Source of the DNA: a virus
IMG/VR virus record: IMGVR_UViG_3300046000_006303
Span: 1-60,695 of that record
Strand: one strand, 5' to 3'
Length of the DNA: 60,695 nt
The notes under the pieces were generated by a model that worked only from the letters and a program-made list of their open reading frames with translations, searched no databases and was not told where the DNA came from. Shown piece by piece: positions 51,349 through 57,762 of the stretch. Numbering within the stretch: the stretch's first letter is position 1; each line of letters begins with the position of its first letter. The position numbers and the translations under genes are program-made.

Positions 51349-53694
51349 ATGGCACAACAAAATATAAATCAATACGTCTATCCAAATTGGGGTCTAAATT
51401 TTGCATTAGAAACCTATGATATGTCTATAACATCAGATGAAAGAGACTACAATCAAGAGGTTGTGTTCTCCCCATATTTGATTGCTCAGACCTATGGTAA
51501 TAGATTACCATTTTATTTTGACATTAACAATCCTTTAAGTGTTCAAGATTTAACATTAAATTATAAGGACTATAATCAAAACAATATTTTTGTTTCTCAA
51601 AATTATTATAACCCTAAAGAGTTAGATATAACTTGTTTCAATTCTCACACATCTTGTGATATTGGATTGACCGGGATTGACAATGGTTTAGTAACCAAAA
51701 TGACCGGAGAAACTATAACTTTTACAGAAGGATTATTTTCAGATTATTTAAAATTTGATAGGTTATCTTTTGATAGAAGATTGAAATTGTTCCAAGTTAC
51801 AGGTAATACTCAATCACCTAATGTTAGGTTCTCAGGATTTAATAAAACGGTTTTATATGAAGTTGTAAGTAAGTATAGTCCATATGAAGGTAGATACCAT
51901 GAATTATACGGTGGTTTTTATCAAGGTTTCTATAAGTTATTTGGGTATGACTATGAAATATTCCCTGAAAGAATGAATAGAGGATGGTCAGTTGAAATGT
52001 TGTTAAAACCAAGATTATTCAACGAATATGCACCATCATCAGATGAAACAACATTAAATGAGATTTATCCCCAAAATAAAAACATATTCTTTTATTTAGG
52101 AGCAAGAGCTGAAAATAAATTTTATCATCACGCCGATGGTCATCCTAATTGTTTTACAGGGTATACTCGTGTAACATCTGATTTATATAATTGTTTACAA
52201 ACTTGTGAGTGTTGTAATAGAACAATAACTAATAGTAGATGTATCTACGTATATCCGCCAAGGTCTTTAAATAATGTTCACGACCCCCATGTTAATTATG
52301 GGTGTAATGAATGTAATGGTAACCCTCAAAAAAAGATAACATGCGGATGTGATTGTAATTTAGACCCTTGTGAAACTTGTGGTTGGGAATGTCAAACACA
52401 TACTTGTGGTTCAATTATAGAGCCAACACCAACTCCTACACCAACACCTACATCAACACCGACAAATTGTGAACCTACTACACCAACATGTACTGATGTT
52501 TGTTATAGTTGTTCAACTTGTTATGACTTTGGTAATTGTGAGACATGTAAACCAACAGGGTTTAGTTCAATAGAATATACTTGTGAAACAAATCCATTAT
52601 ATGATGCAATGTCAAATGCGTTATCATTTAAATTATGTGGTGACCCTAAAAATCCTCAAATCGGCGTTAAAGTTTTAAGATTTACGGGTGGATGTGAAAC
52701 TAGTGGAAGTTGTTCAACTAGCGGAATAACATATACCACAGGATATACGGTAACGGAATATTGTTCACCAGGAGGAATTTACCCAACTTGTTTAATTGAT
52801 AATCCGGCTTGGTTAGAGGAAGAACATTGGTTTCAATTAGATGCTGTGTGGGAAAGATATACGTGGTTAGATGATTGTGATTTATGGTATAGAGGTGGTT
52901 TGGGCATTATAACTCAAGAGAAATATTTGGAGTCGTTGGCACATAATTCAATATCGTTAATTACCGTACCTTATACACAAACTGACGGAATTGAACCATC
53001 AAAAATTGAATTAGTTAATTTAAATGAAAGATGGTTAGATGAAAAAAAATATAGAAGAGGAAGATTAAAAATTTATATCAATGGTAAAATATTTTACACG
53101 ATTGAAGATTTTGAAGAAATTATTCCAAGAGCTTTAAGTACGGATAAAGAAAAACAAGTTGGTGTTCCATTTAATATATCATGGGGTGGAGGGACTCAAG
53201 GATTGAGAGAAAATTTAACATTTTCATCTTGTACATTACCTTATGGACCATATCAACAAGACCCTGAATGTTTTCCTGTTAATGATTTAACGGGAACTAC
53301 ATTTAATGGAATGAATACAAATATTGTTATTGAACAAAATTTCGCAGGAACATTTGAAGGGGGTATTTCTCAATTTAGAATGTATGTAACACCATTATCG
53401 GCTCCGGAAGTTAAACATAATTTTAATATATTGAAAAATACGTTTAGAATGTTTAACCCTGATTGTCCTGATTGTAGTACTGAAATTTGTCCTCCGGATG
53501 ATTTCACATACACAATAGGGAATATTTCAACCACAACAACAACGACAATTCCTGTTACAACAACTACCACTACTATACCTGTTACAACAACTACCACTAC
53601 TATACCTGTTACAACAACTACCACTACTACTATACCTGTTACAACAACTACCACTACTATCTGTTACAACAACAATAATATAATCAATAAGTAA
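51349..53694 (+). CDS. Large Cys-rich fibre/adhesin-like virion protein
   Basis: 781 residues. The N-terminal 230 are beta-rich (NQYVYPNWGLNFALETYDMS). A Cys-rich part (about 265-430) has many CxxC and CC pairs (CNRTITNSRC, CDCNLDPCETCGWEC), interrupted by a PTPTPT linker. A jelly-roll or LamG-like region follows, with LKIYINGKIFYTIEDF and GTFEGGISQFRMYVTP, typical of concanavalin-like folds that bind glycans. The C-terminus has four Thr-Thr-Thr-Ile-Pro-Val units and ends CYNNNNIINK, apparently frameshifted within the last unit. The number of Cys suggests metal ribbons or disulfides formed after lysis. Probably a receptor-binding or tail-surface protein. Confidence 0.78.
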   Translation: MAQQNINQYVYPNWGLNFALETYDMSITSDERDYNQEVVFSPYLIAQTYGNRLPFYFDINNPLSVQDLTLNYKDYNQNNIFVSQNYYNPKELDITCFNSHTSCDIGLTGIDNGLVTKMTGETITFTEGLFSDYLKFDRLSFDRRLKLFQVTGNTQSPNVRFSGFNKTVLYEVVSKYSPYEGRYHELYGGFYQGFYKLFGYDYEIFPERMNRGWSVEMLLKPRLFNEYAPSSDETTLNEIYPQNKNIFFYLGARAENKFYHHADGHPNCFTGYTRVTSDLYNCLQTCECCNRTITNSRCIYVYPPRSLNNVHDPHVNYGCNECNGNPQKKITCGCDCNLDPCETCGWECQTHTCGSIIEPTPTPTPTPTSTPTNCEPTTPTCTDVCYSCSTCYDFGNCETCKPTGFSSIEYTCETNPLYDAMSNALSFKLCGDPKNPQIGVKVLRFTGGCETSGSCSTSGITYTTGYTVTEYCSPGGIYPTCLIDNPAWLEEEHWFQLDAVWERYTWLDDCDLWYRGGLGIITQEKYLESLAHNSISLITVPYTQTDGIEPSKIELVNLNERWLDEKKYRRGRLKIYINGKIFYTIEDFEEIIPRALSTDKEKQVGVPFNISWGGGTQGLRENLTFSSCTLPYGPYQQDPECFPVNDLTGTTFNGMNTNIVIEQNFAGTFEGGISQFRMYVTPLSAPEVKHNFNILKNTFRMFNPDCPDCSTEICPPDDFTYTIGNISTTTTTTIPVTTTTTTIPVTTTTTTIPVTTTTTTTIPVTTTTTTICYNNNNIINK
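53551..53660 (+). repeat. Tandem repeat coding Thr-Thr-Thr-Ile-Pro-Val
   Basis: Units starting at 53551, 53578, 53605 and 53635 with periods 27, 27 and 30 bases (the third has one extra ACT). The next unit at about 53660 lacks 2 bases compared with the others (TATCTG instead of TATACCTG), which shifts the frame just before the stop. Confidence 0.87.
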
Positions 53695-53700
53695 TTTAAT

Positions 53701-54135
53701 ATGTCACAATCAATAACAATTAATAGTATAAATTACGACGGGGAGATTGCTAATATAATCTTTACCCCTGATGTTGATAATGTAGTGATTAATTTGGGAC
53801 AACAAACATTACCATTTTTGTTTAGACCTTATTTATTAACTCCACCTAGAGATGTTTATGGTGTTTACACAATTGTCGTTATTGTAAACGGTATTGAATG
53901 TCCAAATATATTAAATGTTGTTAGACCTACTCCAACACCAACACCAACCCCAACTCAAACAAGAACTCCAACACCAACCCCAACATCTACGCCTACTCCA
54001 ACACCAACTGAAACAAAATGTGTTCCATTTCCAACACCAACAACAACAACTAATCATACAACTACAACAACAACAAATTCTCCTACACCTACATCAACCC
54101 CAACAGAAACGTGTACCAATCCTTGTGGTTGTTAA
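53701..54135 (+). CDS. Small Pro-Thr-rich virion-like protein
   Basis: 144 residues. The N-terminal 75 form a beta-rich domain (ITINSINYDGEIANIIFTPD, YGVYTIVVIVNGIECPN), and the rest is PTPTPT with TTTT and two Cys pairs at the end (CTNPCGC). The linker is of the same type as in the proteins at 14218 and 51349. It begins 6 bases after the fibre-like gene, so both are on one message. A fibre accessory protein is likely. The terminator follows closely. Confidence 0.68.
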   Translation: MSQSITINSINYDGEIANIIFTPDVDNVVINLGQQTLPFLFRPYLLTPPRDVYGVYTIVVIVNGIECPNILNVVRPTPTPTPTPTQTRTPTPTPTSTPTPTPTETKCVPFPTPTTTTNHTTTTTTNSPTPTSTPTETCTNPCGC

Positions 54136-54164
54136 TAGTAAACTATTTATTATAAATTAATATT

Positions 54165-54201
54165 AAATCCTCCAAATTAAATTGGGGGATTTATTTTTTT
54201 G
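54165..54201 (+). terminator. Rho-independent terminator
   Basis: Arms AAATCCTCC / GGGGGATTT (one G-U) around an A/T-rich loop, then ATTTTTTTT. Confidence 0.85.
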
Positions 54202-54212
54202 GTTTGTTGTGT

Positions 54213-54238
54213 AAATACTCATTTCACAAGTATTTATA
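54213..54238 (+). promoter_or_regulatory. Inverted repeat overlapping a TATTTATA box
   Basis: Arms AAATACT (54213-54219) and AGTATTT (54229-54235) with the box TATTTATA at 54231-54238, 24 bases before the ATG at 54263. Third case of inverted repeat plus box. Confidence 0.48.
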
Positions 54239-54262
54239 GGATAAATAAGTTTAGACATATAA

Positions 54263-57200
54263 ATGGCAAATATACCTATTTCACAGTTACCTCAAGCGTT
54301 TTCGGCATACCCGGAATCACTATTAGTTATAGTAAACTATGACCTGGTACCTACAGGGCAAACAAATTACATATATTTTTCAGCTTTAACTGCTCAATTT
54401 ACGTCAGGTACGTCAGGTACGTCAGGCACAAGTGGAAAAGGGTTCAATTGGAAAGGTATTTGGTCATCATCTGTTAATTATATAGAAGGTGATGTAGTTT
54501 TTTATAGTGGTAGTTCATATGTTGCCACAACAACAATACCTTCAGGTGGTTCTTCACCTGACACTAATTTCAATTGGGGTTTAATAGCACAAGCAGGTAC
54601 AAGTGGTACAGATGGTACTTCAGGCACCAGCGGAAGTGATGGTACTTCAGGTACTAGCGGAACAGATGGAACTTCAGGAACTTCAGGAACTAGCGGTACA
54701 TCAGGAACTAGCGGTACATCAGGAACTAGCGGTACATCAGGAACTAGCGGAAGTGATGGAACTTCAGGAACTAGCGGAAGTGATGGAACTTCAGGAACTT
54801 CAGGTACTAGCGGAACAAATGGAACTTCAGGAACTAGCGGTACATCAGGAACTAGCGGAAGTGATGGTACTTCGGGAAGTGATGGAACTTCAGGGACTAG
54901 CGGAACAGATGGAACTTCAGGAACTAGCGGTACGGATGGAACTTCAGGGACTAGCGGTACGGATGGAACTTCAGGAACTAGCGGTACATCAGGTACTAGC
55001 GGTTTGAGTGGTGTTAATGGAACTTCAGGGACAAGTGGTACAGATGGAACTTCAGGGACAAGTGGTACAGATGGAACTTCAGGTACTAGCGGAAGTGATG
55101 GAACTTCAGGCACAAGTGGTACGTCAGGAACTAGCGGGACAGATGGAACTTCAGGTACGGACGGAACTTCAGGGACTAGCGGGACGGATGGTACATCAGG
55201 AACTAGCGGAAGTGATGGAACTTCAGGTACATCAGGAACTTCAGGAACGGACGGAACTTCAGGAACTAGCGGTACGGATGGAACTTCAGGCACTAGCGGT
55301 ACGGACGGAACTTCAGGAACTAGCGGTACGGACGGAACTTCAGGAACTAGCGGTACGGATGGTACATCAGGAACTAGTGGTACGGATGGAACTTCAGGAA
55401 CTAGCGGGACGGATGGTACATCAGGAACTAGCGGAAGTGATGGAACATCAGGAACTTCGGGTACAGATGGTACATCGGGTACTAGCGGGACAGATGGTAC
55501 ATCAGGAACTAGCGGAACAGATGGAACTAGTGGGACATCAGGAACTAGCGGTACGGACGGAACTTCAGGAACTAGCGGTACGGATGGTACATCGGGTACT
55601 TCGGGAACAGATGGAACTTCAGGAACTAGCGGTACGGATGGAACTTCGGGTACTTCGGGTACAGATGGGACTTCAGGAAGTGATGGAACATCGGGTACCA
55701 GCGGGACAGACGGAACTTCAGGTACTTCGGGAACAGATGGAACTTCAGGTACTTCGGGAACAGATGGAACTTCAGGTACAAGTGGTACATCAGGAACTAG
55801 CGGAAGTGATGGAACTTCAGGTACAAGTGGTACGGATGGTACATCAGGAACTTCGGGAACGGATGGTACTTCAGGAACTAGCGGAACAGATGGTACTTCA
55901 GGAACAGATGGAACTAGTGGGACATCAGGAACTAGCGGACTAAGTGGTGTTAATGGAACTTCAGGTACTAGCGGAACAGACGGAACTTCAGGTACTAGCG
56001 GAACAGACGGAACTTCAGGAACTTCAGGGACTAGCGGTACGGATGGAACTTCAGGTACTAGCGGAACAGATGGTACATCAGGTACAAGTGGTACATCAGG
56101 AACGGACGGAACTTCAGGAACTAGCGGTACAGATGGAACTTCAGGTACATCAGGAACTAGCGGTACGGATGGAACTTCAGGTACAAGTGGTACGGATGGT
56201 ACATCAGGTACAAGCGGTACGGATGGTACATCAGGAACTAGCGGTACGGATGGAACTTCAGGAACTAGCGGTACAGATGGTACATCAGGAACTAGCGGAA
56301 CAGACGGAACTTCAGGTACTAGCGGAACAGATGGAACTTCAGGTACAAGTGGTACGGATGGAACTTCAGGAACTAGCGGTACAGATGGTACATCAGGAAC
56401 TAGCGGTACAGATGGTACATCAGGAACTAGCGGAACAGACGGAACTTCAGGAACTTCAGGAACAGATGGAACTTCAGGTACAAGTGGTACGGATGGAACT
56501 TCAGGAACTAGCGGTACAGATGGTACATCAGGAACTAGCGGAACAGACGGAACTTCAGGTACTAGCGGAACAGATGGTACATCGGGAACTTCAGGAACAG
56601 ATGGAACTTCAGGTACAAGTGGTACGGATGGAACTTCAGGTACAAGCGGTACGGATGGAACTTCAGGTACAAGTGGTACGGATGGAACTTCAGGTACAAG
56701 TGGTACGGATGGTACATCAGGTACAAGCGGTACGGATGGAACTTCAGGTACAAGTGGTACGGATGGTACATCAGGTACAAGCGGTACGGATGGTACATCA
56801 GGAACTAGCGGAACAGACGGTACATCAGGAACTAGCGGAACAGACGGAACTTCAGGAACAGATGGTACATCGGGAACTTCAGGAACAGATGGAACTTCAG
56901 GTACAAGTGGTACGGATGGAACTTCAGGTACAAGTGGTACGGATGGTACATCAGGTACAAGCGGTACGGATGGAACTTCAGGAACTAGCGGTACAGATGG
57001 TACATCAGGAACTAGCGGAACAGACGGAACTTCAGGAACAGATGGTACATCGGGAACTTCAGGAACAGATGGAACTTCAGGTACAAGTGGTACGGATGGA
57101 ACTTCAGGAACTAGCGGATTAAGTGGTGTTAATGGAACTTCAGGAACTAGCGGTACGGATGGTACTTCAGGTACAAGTGGAACTTCAGGAACGAGTGGTA

Positions 57201-57643
57201 CAGGATTTAATACAGTTCAAAATCCTGCATTAACAAGAGTTTTAACTTCGGATGGAACAACTAATGGAGCAATTGCTCAATCAGGTTTAACATATGACGG
57301 TAATTCGTTAATAATACTTGGTAACCAATTTATTGAATCTCAATCAGGTTCATCTATTAGTACGACGGGAGTTACAATAACAACGTTACCAACTTCAACA
57401 GGTTCAAGTGCGTATTTTGAATATGTAATAAAAGATGGGTCAGGATATATGAGAGCAGGTTTTGTAATGGCTGTTTGGGATAGTTCATCAGCAACATATA
57501 CAGATGTATCAACACCGGATTTGAATGGTTCAACATTAGGATTGACATTTACTGTTACAGTCAGTGCTCCAAATGTTTTACTCAAGGCAAACGTAACGTC
57601 AGGGACTTGGACGGTCAAGGTCGGAACAAGAATAATATTTTAA
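54263..57643 (+). CDS. Collagen-like fibre protein, Gly-Thr-Ser/Asp repeats
   Basis: 1126 residues. The N-terminal domain (about 1-110) begins MANIPISQLPQAFSAYPESL and holds GFNWKGIWSSSVNYIEGD followed by VVFYSGSSYVA, which resembles a small carbohydrate-binding (ChtBD3/CBM5-12-like) module. Residues about 112-980 are Gly-X-Y triplets, nearly all GTS or GTD, with a few GTN and the inset GLSGVNGTSG. Collagen-like triplets form trimeric stalks; here Pro is absent and Thr fills the X position, giving hundreds of hydroxyls that could carry sugars. The C-terminal domain (about 985-1126) is beta-rich with AYFEYVIKDGSGYMRAG and probably trimerises or binds the receptor. ATG has a box and an inverted repeat upstream. 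Confidence 0.85.
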   Translation: MANIPISQLPQAFSAYPESLLVIVNYDLVPTGQTNYIYFSALTAQFTSGTSGTSGTSGKGFNWKGIWSSSVNYIEGDVVFYSGSSYVATTTIPSGGSSPDTNFNWGLIAQAGTSGTDGTSGTSGSDGTSGTSGTDGTSGTSGTSGTSGTSGTSGTSGTSGTSGSDGTSGTSGSDGTSGTSGTSGTNGTSGTSGTSGTSGSDGTSGSDGTSGTSGTDGTSGTSGTDGTSGTSGTDGTSGTSGTSGTSGLSGVNGTSGTSGTDGTSGTSGTDGTSGTSGSDGTSGTSGTSGTSGTDGTSGTDGTSGTSGTDGTSGTSGSDGTSGTSGTSGTDGTSGTSGTDGTSGTSGTDGTSGTSGTDGTSGTSGTDGTSGTSGTDGTSGTSGTDGTSGTSGSDGTSGTSGTDGTSGTSGTDGTSGTSGTDGTSGTSGTSGTDGTSGTSGTDGTSGTSGTDGTSGTSGTDGTSGTSGTDGTSGSDGTSGTSGTDGTSGTSGTDGTSGTSGTDGTSGTSGTSGTSGSDGTSGTSGTDGTSGTSGTDGTSGTSGTDGTSGTDGTSGTSGTSGLSGVNGTSGTSGTDGTSGTSGTDGTSGTSGTSGTDGTSGTSGTDGTSGTSGTSGTDGTSGTSGTDGTSGTSGTSGTDGTSGTSGTDGTSGTSGTDGTSGTSGTDGTSGTSGTDGTSGTSGTDGTSGTSGTDGTSGTSGTDGTSGTSGTDGTSGTSGTDGTSGTSGTDGTSGTSGTDGTSGTSGTDGTSGTSGTDGTSGTSGTDGTSGTSGTDGTSGTSGTDGTSGTSGTDGTSGTSGTDGTSGTSGTDGTSGTSGTDGTSGTSGTDGTSGTSGTDGTSGTSGTDGTSGTSGTDGTSGTSGTDGTSGTDGTSGTSGTDGTSGTSGTDGTSGTSGTDGTSGTSGTDGTSGTSGTDGTSGTSGTDGTSGTDGTSGTSGTDGTSGTSGTDGTSGTSGLSGVNGTSGTSGTDGTSGTSGTSGTSGTGFNTVQNPALTRVLTSDGTTNGAIAQSGLTYDGNSLIILGNQFIESQSGSSISTTGVTITTLPTSTGSSAYFEYVIKDGSGYMRAGFVMAVWDSSSATYTDVSTPDLNGSTLGLTFTVTVSAPNVLLKANVTSGTWTVKVGTRIIF
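54596..57206 (+). repeat. Coding repeat for Gly-Thr-Ser/Asp triplets
   Basis: About 2.6 kb of 9-base triplet-coding units (GGAACTAGC, GGTACATCA, GGAACAGAT and silent variants). The unit GTSGTD is repeated many times with varying silent changes. Copy number from short reads is uncertain. Confidence 0.9.
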
Positions 57644-57644
57644 A

Positions 57645-57680
57645 TAAAAAAATACCATCCAAAAGATGGTATTTTTTTTT
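57645..57680 (+). terminator. Rho-independent terminator
   Basis: Arms AATACCATC / GATGGTATT with loop CAAAA and a run of nine T. Confidence 0.9.
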
Positions 57681-57709
57681 ACACACCCCAATAAATCAAC
57701 ATCTCATTA

Positions 57710-57717
57710 TATTTATA
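57710..57717 (+). promoter_or_regulatory. TATTTATA box, candidate late promoter
   Basis: Sense-strand TATTTATA 45 bases before the ATG at 57763, the longest spacing in the set. Confidence 0.4.
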
Positions 57718-57762
57718 GATAATAATAAAAATTTCTTTTGGAAAGTGAAAAAAGAACTATAA

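Noticed and set aside
54502-55293. Minus-strand frame rich in Val-Pro-Glu opposite the first fibre
   Set aside because: It is a by-product of the 9-base repeat read on the other strand; it has no own start signal. Similar shifted frames on the plus strand at 55008-57122 were rejected for the same reason.
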